Shown piece by piece: positions 1 through 8,936 of a stretch of DNA of 64,000 bases (position 1 is the stretch's first letter; the number at the start of each line of letters is the position of its first letter). A model generated the notes under the pieces. The model was not told the DNA's origin and searched no databases. It saw only the letters and a list, made by a program, of their open reading frames with translations. Source of the stretch: an uncultured bacterium (GTDB lineage Bacteria > Bacillota > Bacilli > Lactobacillales > Lactobacillaceae); the NCBI GenBank assembly GCA_905214235.1, contig CAJMLF010000004.1:25752-89751 (forward strand). The letters are read 5' to 3'. Made by a program: the position numbers and the translations under genes.

Positions 1-25
1 GTTGTACAATTATAGTTTAACAGAA

Positions 26-39
26 CTAAAGCGCTTACA
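26..39. promoter_or_regulatory. Candidate catabolite-response element (cre)
   Basis: The sequence CTAAAGCGCTTACA matches 12 of 14 positions of the CcpA operator consensus TGWAANCGNTNWCA, including the central CG. It lies at the window edge, beyond the end of the minus-strand hydrolase operon, so the gene it would control is probably outside the window. This is a motif match only. Confidence 0.35.
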
Positions 40-74
40 CAATACAAAACTTATCATCGTGATAATTTATTATC

Positions 75-116
75 AAAACTCTCCAGTGGTCCCACGACAG
101 ACTGCTGGAGAGTTTT
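75..116. terminator. Stem-loop terminator at the end of the EIIC-hydrolase operon
   Basis: A perfect 12-bp inverted repeat (AAAACTCTCCAG and its complement) with an 18-nt loop lies just past the hydrolase stop codon. The A/T-rich stem base provides short U tracts in both directions, so it may act bidirectionally. Confidence 0.65.
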
Positions 117-120
117 AGTC

Positions 121-993
121 TTATTCATTATTGCTGCCCGTCGTCGGCATCCCCCGGTTCTGCTGTGGTTGCCGGTGGTTTAGCACGTGACGCTGGATAA
201 GCAAGATGACCTGCCTGTTTTGGGGTAGCGCAGAGTGTTGGGCCAGTTTCCCCGTCACCGTTACCTGGGTGTAGCTCTTGACGACGCCCTGGTAGATATA
301 CTTACCCGCCTCTACACTGCTTACCGGAACAAGCCCGTCTTCGACATAGTTCTCGGAACCAGCAATCGAGTACACGATCATGTTCTTAGGGAGCTTATCC
401 CGGTTCTTCTCAAAATCACGGAGCATCTCCGTCTTCCGGTTAATCGGTTCCGCAAAGTTAAACGGGCTGGCGATCGTCAGCAGGCGGGTAATCTTAATCT
501 GGCGTTCGTTAAAGTAGTGCTCAAGGTAGTAGGTGTAGATCAGACCCCCGTTGGAGTGACCGATCCCCTTGAAGTTGTTGAAGGCGTACCGACTCTTTAG
601 CTGGTTAAAGGCCCGGCTAAACATCTTTGCCTGGAGCTTGATGTTGCTGTAGCCATCGTGGTTATTCTCAAAGCCGACCACAATGAAGGGCTCCCGGTCA
701 CGCGGCCGGATCTTGCCGGTGTAAACAATCCGCCCGCTGTTGTAAACTTTGACCTTGAGAAGGCTGTGGTCCTGGTGGTCAAGGGCGTTCAATTTCTTGA
801 CCAGGGTGTCGAAACGGTTGACGGTTGCACTACTGCCCGGAATCATGATGACTGGTGACATGGTCGATCGCTGGCGCGTTTCCATCTGGTCCACGTTGCG
901 GTTCGTCCACCGTCCCGCCAGGACCGCACAGATCCCGATTGCCAGGACGAGAAAAATTAGTACCCACCAGCGGCGACGTCTAGTGTTGTCCAT
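121..993 (-). CDS. Membrane-anchored alpha/beta hydrolase, DUF915-like
   Basis: The 290-residue protein has a basic N-terminus and one hydrophobic segment (about residues 11-27), so it is probably secreted or membrane-anchored with the enzyme domain outside. It carries the nucleophile elbow GHSNGG (Ser about 147) and an oxyanion-type IPGSSAT segment, as in the DUF915 branch of alpha/beta hydrolases common in lactobacilli; natural substrates of this branch are mostly unknown. The start overlaps the upstream EIIC gene, indicating translational coupling. ATG at 993 and GTG at 1002 are both possible starts; neither has a strong Shine-Dalgarno. The specific substrate cannot be deduced. Confidence 0.8.
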   Translation of the reverse strand: MDNTRRRRWWVLIFLVLAIGICAVLAGRWTNRNVDQMETRQRSTMSPVIMIPGSSATVNRFDTLVKKLNALDHQDHSLLKVKVYNSGRIVYTGKIRPRDREPFIVVGFENNHDGYSNIKLQAKMFSRAFNQLKSRYAFNNFKGIGHSNGGLIYTYYLEHYFNERQIKITRLLTIASPFNFAEPINRKTEMLRDFEKNRDKLPKNMIVYSIAGSENYVEDGLVPVSSVEAGKYIYQGVVKSYTQVTVTGKLAQHSALPQNRQVILLIQRHVLNHRQPQQNRGMPTTGSNNE

Positions 994-2290
994 GCGCTTC
1001 ACCCGCCTTTCGCTGCTCAGCCAACCGTTCCTCTACCCGGTCAGCTAGTTTAACAAAGGGAATGTAGGCCAAAACGTCAATCGCCAGTAAAACCAGCGAC
1101 CAGAGGAGGGCCCACCAGCTGCCGCCCGTTTCCACCAGGGCAGCGAGCACCCCAGGGGTTCCGTATGGCGCGGGATAAACCAGGGGTGAAATAATATGGA
1201 ACATGATCAGGCCACTCGCCAATACCATGTTGAAAAGGGGCAACAGGACAAAGGGCAGGACGTAAATGGGGTTGAGCATTACCACGCACCCCATGGTCAG
1301 GGGCAAGTTGGTGTTGAAAAAGACTGGAATGGCACTGACCTTGGCGACTGTCCGTTGGTTCTGATGGTGGCTGACCCACAGGATGGCGATCAATAGGGCC
1401 AGGGCTAACCCCACCCCACCGAACTGACCAAAGCCGTTGTACAAAGCGGCCGGCGTGAAGGGATAGGGAACGTTCAGGCTGGTCTTGTGGGTCAGGGCAT
1501 AGTTGAGGTTCGCGAAAAGTTCGCTCTTAAACATCTCATTTGAAATGCTGATGGACTCGGCAAAACCCAGCCAGGTCAAAACCGTTGCCAGAATTGCCAT
1601 CAACATGGTCGTCGCGTAGTTACTGTGACTATCTACCGCGGTGGTGACCGCCTGGTTGATCATGACGTCAAGCCCCGCCTGCCTTGCCAGGGCGTAACAG
1701 AGGTGGAATAAAAAGGCCACCAGGAGGGCCAGCAAGATGGGAGTCAGGTTGGTAAAGGTGCTCTTCAAAATATCGTTGCTCTTGGCATCGAAGTTGTTGA
1801 TTGACGTCTGGTGACCGAACTTGACGAATATCAGGCCCACCAAGTAGCCAATCACGACCCCGACGATGAACCAGTTGGCCGTATAGTAACGCATGTCAAT
1901 GGCGTTACCTGCGGGCCGGATGCTGTGGTAAAACACCAGGACGTAGCAGGCCATTGCGATGATACCAGCTGACGGAATTTCACGGTGGTGCTGGCGGACC
2001 GTTAGCTGGGCACTAACGAACGCGGCGTAAGGGGCTAAGAAGCCGACGGTCACCACACTGACGTCGCCAAACAGGTTTTGCAAGAAACGGTACTGGGGGA
2101 GCCAGTGCTTGATGTATAGGACACTGCCCAGGAAGCCGTCGGGAGAAAAACAGACGAAGCTCAGAAAGCCCGCAAAGCTACCAATTAGGGCCACGGGAAA
2201 GAGGGTGACCATCGTCCGCTGGATAATTTGAATAAATGATAATTGCCTAAAATGAACTAAGGCGTCTACTATCTGCTCACTATTAGTCAT
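980..2290 (-). CDS. PTS EIIC-like sugar permease
   Basis: A 436-residue polytopic membrane protein with about ten hydrophobic segments, resembling the EIIC domain of lactose/cellobiose-family phosphotransferase systems. The N-terminal amphipathic stretch followed by the first membrane helix and the loop NEMFKSELFANLNYAL are typical of that family. No EIIA or EIIB domain is attached and none lies nearby, so it would need partners encoded elsewhere, or may have a non-PTS role. The ATG at 2290 is chosen over one at 2314 because AAGGAGG lies 8 nt before it. It overlaps the downstream hydrolase by a few codons. The sugar is unknown. Confidence 0.75.
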   Translation of the reverse strand: MTNSEQIVDALVHFRQLSFIQIIQRTMVTLFPVALIGSFAGFLSFVCFSPDGFLGSVLYIKHWLPQYRFLQNLFGDVSVVTVGFLAPYAAFVSAQLTVRQHHREIPSAGIIAMACYVLVFYHSIRPAGNAIDMRYYTANWFIVGVVIGYLVGLIFVKFGHQTSINNFDAKSNDILKSTFTNLTPILLALLVAFLFHLCYALARQAGLDVMINQAVTTAVDSHSNYATTMLMAILATVLTWLGFAESISISNEMFKSELFANLNYALTHKTSLNVPYPFTPAALYNGFGQFGGVGLALALLIAILWVSHHQNQRTVAKVSAIPVFFNTNLPLTMGCVVMLNPIYVLPFVLLPLFNMVLASGLIMFHIISPLVYPAPYGTPGVLAALVETGGSWWALLWSLVLLAIDVLAYIPFVKLADRVEERLAEQRKAGEAHGQH

Positions 2291-2384
2291 TCTTTCCGCC
2301 TCCTTGGCCCTCATTATAGCGACTTTTCCCCACTGGAAATAATATTATTCGCCGAAATGAGAAGAATTCGCGAAAACGTCTCGT

Positions 2385-2432
2385 AAAAAATACCGCACAG
2401 CCATTAGGCCAACGCCCAATCGCTGTGCGGTA
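2385..2432 (-). terminator. Rho-independent terminator of murE-lepB
   Basis: A 10-bp inverted repeat TACCGCACAG/CTGTGCGGTA followed on the minus strand by a run of six T. It sits immediately downstream of lepB and separates it from the EIIC operon. Confidence 0.85.
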
Positions 2433-2439
2433 TTCTATT

Positions 2440-3045
2440 TTACTTATCGTAGAAGTGTTGCCACTCCTTATTGACGTTTTGACGCGTTGTCTTGTTACCA
2501 GACCATGACGGCACCTTGACGACCCCATCGATCTTGCTCTTGGGTACGAAGCCCCAGTAACGACCATCGTTAGAAACGCTCCGGTGGTCCCCCAGGACGA
2601 AGTATTCGCCCTTTGGCACCCTGGTTGCACCGTTGTGCTTCAGCCAGCTGTTCTGTACGGAGATGCTTTTCAGCGTCCAATTACCGGTCCCCGCAGTCCG
2701 CTGGTCCTTGTTGATGTAGTTCTGGTTGATCTTCTTGTTGTTAACGTAAATGTTACCGTTCTTCGATTGAACCTTGTCACCAGGCAAACCGATTACCCGC
2801 TTGACGTAGTCCGTCTTCTGGGCTACCTGGGGGTCAACCCCGTCGGCATCAAAGACAACCACGCTCCCGTGGTGGATCTTCGCCGTCTTCAAGCAGAAGA
2901 CCCGTTCATTGTTGACCAGGTTAGGTTCCATTGATGGTCCATCAACCCGGACAATTTGAAAAACAAACTGTTTAATCAGCAGTGCAATTAATAATCCAAT
3001 AACGATGGGGACAATCCAGCTCATCGTTTCGCGAAATGCTTTCAT
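2440..3045 (-). CDS. lepB: Signal peptidase I
   Basis: The 201-residue membrane-bound Ser/Lys protease removes signal peptides from exported proteins at the outer face of the membrane. One N-terminal membrane helix (about residues 9-28) precedes box B with nucleophile Ser38 (DGPSMEPN), box D with general-base Lys82 (YVKRVIGLPGD), and box E (GDHRSVSNDGR). It lies 20 bp after murE on the same strand and probably shares its transcript. Likely clients in this window include the SEC10/PgrA surface protein and perhaps other Sec-exported proteins. Confidence 0.95.
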   Translation of the reverse strand: MKAFRETMSWIVPIVIGLLIALLIKQFVFQIVRVDGPSMEPNLVNNERVFCLKTAKIHHGSVVVFDADGVDPQVAQKTDYVKRVIGLPGDKVQSKNGNIYVNNKKINQNYINKDQRTAGTGNWTLKSISVQNSWLKHNGATRVPKGEYFVLGDHRSVSNDGRYWGFVPKSKIDGVVKVPSWSGNKTTRQNVNKEWQHFYDK

Positions 3046-3065
3046 AACCTATGCCTCTCTATAAA

Positions 3066-4616
3066 TTAATTTTCAATTTGCCGAATGTAGTCTGCGGCAA
3101 TCTTACTATCAGTTGCGTACGGGGTATCAACGCCCTTGATCTTTTGGTAGGGATCCTCCCCTTTTCCAGCAAGGACAACGATATCATCATTTCCGCTATT
3201 GTCAATTGCCATTTTAATGGCGGTTGCCCGATCCATCTCGTATTGGACCTCACCAACCTGGTCGTGGTCAATATGGGAATTTATTTCCCGGGCAATATTC
3301 ATCGGGTCCTCAAAGCCCGGATCATCGGTCGTGAGGATGATCCGGTCGGGATGCTCTTCTGTGAGGGCCTTCCCGAATCCCTGGCGGCGGGAAATTCCCT
3401 TGTCACCAGTGGCCCCCAAGACAACCGTCACCTTACCGGCATCCGTCTGCCGCTTCAAAAAGGCCAGGAGCCGCTTGAGACTCGCGTAGTTGTGGGCGTA
3501 GTCAATGTAAACCGTCCCGTGCTGCTTGGTCCGCTGCATCTCCATCCGGCCCTTGATGTGAACATGGTCAAGGGTAGCGAGGGCATCGCCTGCTTTGGCC
3601 CCCACCAGGGCCGCCGAAATAATTGCCGCAACGGCGTTTCCTTCGTTATAATCACCAGGCACACTGGTGGTGTAACGCTCGTCAAGGGCAAAGCGCTGCG
3701 CCTTTTCTGAGCAGGCCCGCAGTTCAAATTCACTCTCGTGGAGGTCCTCCAAGTCATTACGGTACTCAAAGTCAATCGCTGCCCCTTCTGGCAAGGCGAC
3801 GTCCGCCCCGTGCCGGGCAAAGAGGTAGATATTCTCCGGCTGGGTCGTGGTCTTGGCCGCATAGTAAACATCGGCCAGGTGGTCCGTCTCGGCATTGATC
3901 AGGCAGGTATCGGAATTAACCAGCAGCTGTTCCTTGCAGTGCAGGTAGTCCGCAAAAGTTGGGTGCTCGTTACGGCCAATGTGGTCTGGGGTGATGTTCA
4001 AAAAGATCCCGACGTTGAAGTGAAGGCCATAGGTCCGGTTCTTCTTGTAAGCCTGTGATGACACCTCCATCACCAGGTGGGTCATCCCGTTATTAACCGC
4101 TGCCCGCATATCGTGAAAGAGGTCTAGAGATTCAGGAGTGGTTAAGTCCGACTTGAAGCGGTCACCCGGCTGGTTGCCAAGGACCCGGTCAAGGGTTGAG
4201 AAGAGGGCCACGTGCTTCTTCGTTGCGTGGGCCAGGATGTGGTCAGCAAAGTAGGCCGTCGTGGTCTTCCCCTTTGTCCCGGTAATTGCGATGATCTGCA
4301 GGTCATTTTGTGGGTAGCCATAGAAGGCCGCCCCCAGCAGGGCCATTGCCTTCTGTTCGTCATTAACAATGATTGCCGGCAGGTCGCCCCCTTCAGGGTA
4401 TTCCTGTTCAGCAACGTAGGCGATTGCCCCCTTTTCCTTGGCCATCGTTAAATACTTAGGCAGGAAGTTCCCCTTACAGAAGAACAGGGTTCCCGGCGTT
4501 ACCTTCCGCGAATCGTAGGATACGTTCGTGGCGGTAAAATCGGTTAAGTTGCTAATATGATCCAATAAATGGTGCTCGCGCAGTAGCGTTAGTGCAGGCG
4601 TAACATGCAATTCCAT
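3066..4616 (-). CDS. murE: UDP-MurNAc-tripeptide synthetase, Lys-adding type
   Basis: A 516-residue Mur ligase that adds the third amino acid to UDP-MurNAc-Ala-Glu in the cytoplasmic stage of peptidoglycan synthesis. It contains the ATP-binding loop TGTKGKTTTAYF, the carbamylated-lysine region and a C-terminal ligase domain. The substrate-specificity segment reads DDPGFEDP, resembling the DDPxxEDP form of Lys-adding enzymes such as that of S. aureus rather than the DNPR of diaminopimelate-adding ones. This fits a Lys-type peptidoglycan. GAGGGG precedes the ATG by about 10 nt. Confidence 0.92.
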   Translation of the reverse strand: MELHVTPALTLLREHHLLDHISNLTDFTATNVSYDSRKVTPGTLFFCKGNFLPKYLTMAKEKGAIAYVAEQEYPEGGDLPAIIVNDEQKAMALLGAAFYGYPQNDLQIIAITGTKGKTTTAYFADHILAHATKKHVALFSTLDRVLGNQPGDRFKSDLTTPESLDLFHDMRAAVNNGMTHLVMEVSSQAYKKNRTYGLHFNVGIFLNITPDHIGRNEHPTFADYLHCKEQLLVNSDTCLINAETDHLADVYYAAKTTTQPENIYLFARHGADVALPEGAAIDFEYRNDLEDLHESEFELRACSEKAQRFALDERYTTSVPGDYNEGNAVAAIISAALVGAKAGDALATLDHVHIKGRMEMQRTKQHGTVYIDYAHNYASLKRLLAFLKRQTDAGKVTVVLGATGDKGISRRQGFGKALTEEHPDRIILTTDDPGFEDPMNIAREINSHIDHDQVGEVQYEMDRATAIKMAIDNSGNDDIVVLAGKGEDPYQKIKGVDTPYATDSKIAADYIRQIEN

Positions 4617-4693
4617 ATATTATTGACCCCTCTTGATTTTCTCTCTTAAAATTCTATTATTTCATTTTTTCTGGTAAATGTGAATGGCCCTAC

Positions 4694-4721
4694 CAAAAAA
4701 GGCTGGGATCGAACCCAGCCT
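4694..4721 (-). terminator. Rho-independent terminator of asnB
   Basis: The 8-bp stem AGGCTGGG/CCCAGCCT with a 6-nt loop is followed on the minus strand by six T. It lies directly after the asnB stop codon. Confidence 0.9.
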
Positions 4722-4728
4722 CATATTA

Positions 4729-6648
4729 TTATGCTTCAGCCGCTGTTGCCTTAGCCTTATCAATTCCTGATTCATCAAGCTTGAAGTTGTCGATGAAGTA
4801 TAGCTTGTACCAAACTAAGAAGGTGTAAACTGTCCAGATCTTCCGCCGGCCATCAATCTTGCCTGCGAAGTTGTCATCTGCCAGCTTCAGCAGCTTATCT
4901 TGGTCGAAGAATTCCTTAACAAAGTCCTGTTCAAACATCTTCCGCACAACTTCATAGTACTTCTTTTCGTGCAACCATTCCCGGACTGGGGTTGGGAAGC
5001 CAAGCTTTGGCCGGGTTGCCCATTCCTCAGGCAGGTGCCGGTTGGCGGCCATCCGGAATGCCCACTTAGTACCCTTGTAGTTAAAGAGGTAGTTGGTTGG
5101 CGTCGTTTCCGCAACCTTCATTACTTCCTTATCAAGGAGTGGCACCCGGATTTCCACGGAGTTAGCCATACTCATCTTGTCAGCCTTTAAGCAGATATCA
5201 CCTGGCATGAAGCGGTGCAGGTCCACGTACTGTTTCTTGGCCACTTCGTTCATGTCCTTCTTTTCGTCACACTTGTCGTAGAGCGGCTTAAGCAGGTCCA
5301 CGATGGATGGGCCATCTTGGTATTCGGGCTTCAGGTATTCGTTCGCTTCTTCCGGACTGAAGATGTAGGCTTGGCCAATGAATGTCTCCCGGGCCGGGGC
5401 CAGGTTCCGGTAGAGGTGTTCGGAACCGTGGAAGTGCTTGCCTTCCAGCCATTCACCCAGCTTGTAACGCTTTTCCTTCGGCAGCTTCTTCAACTGGTCA
5501 GTGACCCAGCGAATGAACTTGACCTTAGTGTTGAAGCCGTATGCCGTATATCCCGCAAACAGTTCGTCGGCCCCTTCACCAGACAAGAGGGCCTTGTAGC
5601 CGTTATCCTTAGCCAACTTGTTTAGGAAGTAAAGCGGCACAACCGATGGGTTAGAGTCCGGTTCGTCCAGGTAGTACTGAATCAGTGGGAAGGTCTTGAA
5701 GGCCTCCTCATCAGTCAGCAGCTTATCGGTGTTCTTGAGGTCCAGCTTGGCCGCCAATTCACGGGCCTGCTTGGTTTCATCGTAGCCACTGTCAAACCCA
5801 ATTGAGAAGGTGTTGTTTGGCCGCATCAGGGCGGTTACCAGACTAGAATCAACCCCGGCAGACAGGAAGGAACCAACCTTGATTCCCTTGTCGGCAAAGG
5901 TGTGGGCCTTAACGGAGTTCTTGACCACGTCATCAATGTTGTCAACGGCCTCGTCAAAACTCTCATTCTTCGGGTCAAAGTCTTCGTCCCAGTACTGCTC
6001 CATATCGAACTTGCCGTCCTTGTAAGTGAAGTAGTGGGCTTCAGGCAGGCGGAAAACACCCTTGAAGAAGGTTTCCTGGGTAACGTTGTACTGGAAAGTC
6101 ATATAGGACTTCAGGGCCCGCTTGTTCAACTCCATCTTGAAGTTCGGGTGGTCAAGGAAGGACTTGATTTCGGAGCCGACAAAGAAGGTCCCGTTCATTT
6201 GGGCGTAGTAGAGCGGCTTAATACCGAAATGGTCCCGGGCACCGAACATTTCCTTCTTCTTCGTGTCCCAGATGATGAAGGCGAACATCCCCCGCAGCTT
6301 TTGCAGGATGTCCTTCCCCCACTCCTCGTAACCGTGCAGGATTACTTCCGTATCGGCGTGGGTGGTAAAGGTGTGCCCCTTTTCAATCAGTTGGGCCCGT
6401 AGCTCTTCGAAGTTATAGATTTCACCGTTAAATTCGATGATCTTGGTGTTATCTTCGTTAAAGATTGGTTGGTTACCAGACTTCACGTCGATGAAGCTGA
6501 GCCGCCGGAAGCCGAGGGCCACGTCGTCATCCACGTACTGCCCTTCAGCGTCGGGGCCCCGGTGGATGATTCGATCCTTCATTTTTTTGATTAAAGTATC
6601 TTTTAGTTGTGGTTTTTCGTTATCAACAAACGCAACAATTCCACACAT
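4729..6648 (-). CDS. asnB: Asparagine synthetase, glutamine-hydrolysing
   Basis: The 639-residue enzyme makes asparagine from aspartate, ATP and glutamine. The N-terminal class II glutaminase domain begins MCGIVAF, with Cys2 becoming the catalytic N-terminal residue, and contains the RLSFID and NGEIYN motifs. The synthetase domain carries the PP-loop SAGVDSS (about residue 265) and LSGEGADELFAGY. Length is normal for the B-type family. It is a single-gene unit with its own extended -10 promoter and terminator. No T-box is seen in its leader. Confidence 0.95.
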   Translation of the reverse strand: MCGIVAFVDNEKPQLKDTLIKKMKDRIIHRGPDAEGQYVDDDVALGFRRLSFIDVKSGNQPIFNEDNTKIIEFNGEIYNFEELRAQLIEKGHTFTTHADTEVILHGYEEWGKDILQKLRGMFAFIIWDTKKKEMFGARDHFGIKPLYYAQMNGTFFVGSEIKSFLDHPNFKMELNKRALKSYMTFQYNVTQETFFKGVFRLPEAHYFTYKDGKFDMEQYWDEDFDPKNESFDEAVDNIDDVVKNSVKAHTFADKGIKVGSFLSAGVDSSLVTALMRPNNTFSIGFDSGYDETKQARELAAKLDLKNTDKLLTDEEAFKTFPLIQYYLDEPDSNPSVVPLYFLNKLAKDNGYKALLSGEGADELFAGYTAYGFNTKVKFIRWVTDQLKKLPKEKRYKLGEWLEGKHFHGSEHLYRNLAPARETFIGQAYIFSPEEANEYLKPEYQDGPSIVDLLKPLYDKCDEKKDMNEVAKKQYVDLHRFMPGDICLKADKMSMANSVEIRVPLLDKEVMKVAETTPTNYLFNYKGTKWAFRMAANRHLPEEWATRPKLGFPTPVREWLHEKKYYEVVRKMFEQDFVKEFFDQDKLLKLADDNFAGKIDGRRKIWTVYTFLVWYKLYFIDNFKLDESGIDKAKATAAEA

Positions 6649-6710
6649 TACAAAGTCCCTCTTCTTTCTTAAAAATTAGAATATTTCGTCATGAATTAAC
6701 TCGAAACTAA

Positions 6711-6737
6711 ATTATAACATACTCAGCCCAACATCAA
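6711..6737 (-). promoter_or_regulatory. asnB promoter, extended -10
   Basis: On the minus strand TGTTATAAT gives a perfect -10 (6711-6716) with a TGn extension. A TTGATG -35-like element (6732-6737) lies 15 bp upstream, which is short, so the extended -10 probably dominates. Confidence 0.55.
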
Positions 6738-6778
6738 GGGATTTCACCCTAGTTTTACCAGATATTAAGATCTGCATA

Positions 6779-6968
6779 AGGCTAAAAGAAGCTGGGAGGA
6801 AACTATGCTTTCTCGGCAGCCACTTTTTACATCTCCGAATCTTACACAGTAATCGCGGAAAAAAGCGTGCTCCTAATGTCTAGTTACGGACAATCATTGA
6901 CCCGTTCCGTGCCAACGATCGTCCTATACTAGCCATACGGAGCACTCTGTTGCTTTTTTCCAGCTTCT
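6779..6968 (-). ncRNA. Possible structured RNA between mnmG and asnB
   Basis: This gene-free stretch folds on the minus strand into a long rod. Nested complementary segments are GGAAAAAAGC with GCTTTTTTCC, GTGCTCC with GGAGCAC, CTAGT with ACTAG, and a 12-bp helix GGACGATCGTTG with CAATGATTGTCC that uses two G-U pairs. The ends AGAAGCTGG and CCAGCTTCT also pair and are followed by TTTT. No ORF is present. It could be a small RNA, an mnmG 3' structure or a decayed mobile repeat. The family is not recognised. Confidence 0.3.
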
Positions 6969-6982
6969 ATTTCCCGGGAAAT
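6969..6982. repeat. Palindrome ATTTCCCGGGAAAT fused to the mnmG stop codon
   Basis: A perfect 14-bp palindrome whose last base is the final base of the mnmG TAA stop. The identical sequence in the same position relative to a stop occurs at the end of tcyP (41727-41740), with close variants at 11328, 49029 and 51099. Confidence 0.6.
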
Positions 6983-8928
6983 TATTTCTCATGGTCCTTC
7001 TTAGAGAACTTCCCTTGACGGATGTAGACACTCAAGATTGCCAGGTCGGCAGGGTTAACCCCGGAGATTCGGGAAGCCTGAGCCAAGGTTTCCGGCCGGA
7101 TCTTCTCCAGCTTCTGCCGGCCTTCCGTTGCCAGACCATCGATGTCTTCGTAATCGATATCGTCCGGAATACGTTTAGCTTCCATCCGCTTCATCCGTTC
7201 AACCTTTTGCTCTTCCTTCTTGATGTAGCCGGCGTACTTGAGTTGGATCTCCACCTGCTCAATTACGTGCCGGTCCAGCTTCTCAGCCGGGGCCGGGATA
7301 AATTGCAAAAGGGTCTGGTAGTCGACGTACGGGCGCTTGATGAAGTCGGCCGCGGTGACCGCGTCCTTCAGGCGGTTGTCGCCGTGGGATTCGATAAAGT
7401 CGTTGACTTGGTCGTCACTCGGCTTGAACTTGATGGCCTTCAGCCGGCTAATTTCGTCAGCCACCTGCTTCTTCTTGGCCTCCATCTTGGCCAGGCGGGC
7501 GTCACTAACTAAGCCAATTGCGTGACCCTTTTCCATCAGTCGGAAGTCGGCGTTGTCGTGCCGGAGGATCAGCCGGTATTCCGCCCGACTTGTCAGCAGA
7601 CGGTATGGTTCCTTGGTGCCCTTGGTAACCAGGTCATCGATCATGACCCCGATGTAGGCATCGGACCGACTGAGGACGAACGGCTTCTTGCCCTGGGCCC
7701 GGAGTCCCGCGTTGATCCCGGCGATGATTCCTTGCCCAGCCGCCTCTTCGTAACCGGAAGACCCGTTAGTCTGACCGGCAGTGTAGAGGTTCTTAATAAT
7801 CTTCGTCTCCAGGGTCGGGTGCAGCTGGTAAGGGGCCACGACATCATACTCAATGGCGTATCCCGGCCGCATCAGTGAGGCCTTCTCCAACCCCTTGATG
7901 GAGTGCACAATCTTTTGTTGGACCTCTTCGGGCATCGAAGTGGAAACCCCGTCGAGGTAGTACTCGTCCGTATCCCGGCCTTCTGGTTCCAGGAAGACCT
8001 GGTGGCGGGACTTATCGGCAAAGCGCACAATCTTGTCCTCAATCGATGGGCAGTAGCGGGGCCCAACCCCCTTGATAACGCCGGAGAACATTGGCGCCCG
8101 GTTTAGGTTAGCCCGGATGATTCCGTGGGTCGTCGGGTTGGTGTAGGTCAGCCAACAGGCCAACTGGTCGGAGACGGCAATGTACTTGCTGTCTGGAGTA
8201 TCAAAGCTGAAGTGGTGCGGTTCGACATCCCCCGGCTGCTCTTCCGTCTCGTCAAAGTTAATGGTGTTCCCGTTAACCCGCGGCGGCGTCCCGGTCTTGA
8301 ACCGTTCCAGGTCAAAGCCGAGCTGTTCCAGGTTTTCGGAAAGCTTAACCGCGGACTTCGAGTTGTTAGGGCCTGACTGGTACTGTAGTTCACCGATGAT
8401 GATCTTTCCCCGGGCGGCCGTTCCCACCGTCAGGACAACGGTCTTTGAATGGTAGCGGGCCCCGGTGTTGGTGATTACCCCCTTGCAGACACCGTCTTCA
8501 ACAATCAGCTGGTCAACGGTGGCCTGACGCAAGGTCAGGTTTGGTTCCCGTTCCATGGTCAACTTCATCTGCCGATGGTAGGCGTGTTTGTCCGCCTGGG
8601 CCCGTAATGCCCGGACAGCTGGTCCCTTACCGGTATTTAGCATCCGCATCTGGATATAGGTCTTGTCGATATTATGACCCATTTCACCACCGAGAGCGTC
8701 GATTTCCCGGACGACGATTCCCTTGGCAGGCCCCCCTACTGACGGGTTACATGGCATGAAGGCGACCATTTCCAGGCTGATGGTGATCAAAAGGGTTTTG
8801 TTCCCCATCCGGGCCGCCGCCAGGGCCGCCTCGCTTCCGGCATGGCCCGCACCGACAACAATGACATCGTAAGTACCGCCCTCGTATTCGACGGCATCTG
8901 AGGTTTTTAATGATTCACTTGACTTCAC
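6982..8928 (-). CDS. mnmG: tRNA uridine-34 modification enzyme MnmG (GidA)
   Basis: A 648-residue FAD enzyme that with MnmE installs the carboxymethylaminomethyl group at wobble U34 of several tRNAs. The FAD-binding dinucleotide motif [11 protein letters not shown] lies near residue 25, followed by GidA signatures [11 protein letters not shown] and the downstream [16 protein letters not shown] segment. The GTG start gives an N-terminus about 15 residues longer than usual. It begins 8 bp after mnmE, so the two partners are co-transcribed. Confidence 0.95.
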   Translation of the reverse strand: MKSSESLKTSDAVEYEGGTYDVIVVGAGHAGSEAALAAARMGNKTLLITISLEMVAFMPCNPSVGGPAKGIVVREIDALGGEMGHNIDKTYIQMRMLNTGKGPAVRALRAQADKHAYHRQMKLTMEREPNLTLRQATVDQLIVEDGVCKGVITNTGARYHSKTVVLTVGTAARGKIIIGELQYQSGPNNSKSAVKLSENLEQLGFDLERFKTGTPPRVNGNTINFDETEEQPGDVEPHHFSFDTPDSKYIAVSDQLACWLTYTNPTTHGIIRANLNRAPMFSGVIKGVGPRYCPSIEDKIVRFADKSRHQVFLEPEGRDTDEYYLDGVSTSMPEEVQQKIVHSIKGLEKASLMRPGYAIEYDVVAPYQLHPTLETKIIKNLYTAGQTNGSSGYEEAAGQGIIAGINAGLRAQGKKPFVLSRSDAYIGVMIDDLVTKGTKEPYRLLTSRAEYRLILRHDNADFRLMEKGHAIGLVSDARLAKMEAKKKQVADEISRLKAIKFKPSDDQVNDFIESHGDNRLKDAVTAADFIKRPYVDYQTLLQFIPAPAEKLDRHVIEQVEIQLKYAGYIKKEEQKVERMKRMEAKRIPDDIDYEDIDGLATEGRQKLEKIRPETLAQASRISGVNPADLAILSVYIRQGKFSKKDHEK

Positions 8929-8936
8929 AATCTTCC

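Noticed and set aside
4694-4721. GGCTGGGATCGAACCCAGCC resembles a tRNA T arm
   Set aside because: No other cloverleaf arms surround it; it is an 8-bp terminator hairpin with a T run after asnB.
6649-6981. T-box riboswitch for asnB
   Set aside because: No AGGGTGGNACCGCG-like motif or its complement is present, and the likely asnB promoter leaves a leader of only about 60 nt.
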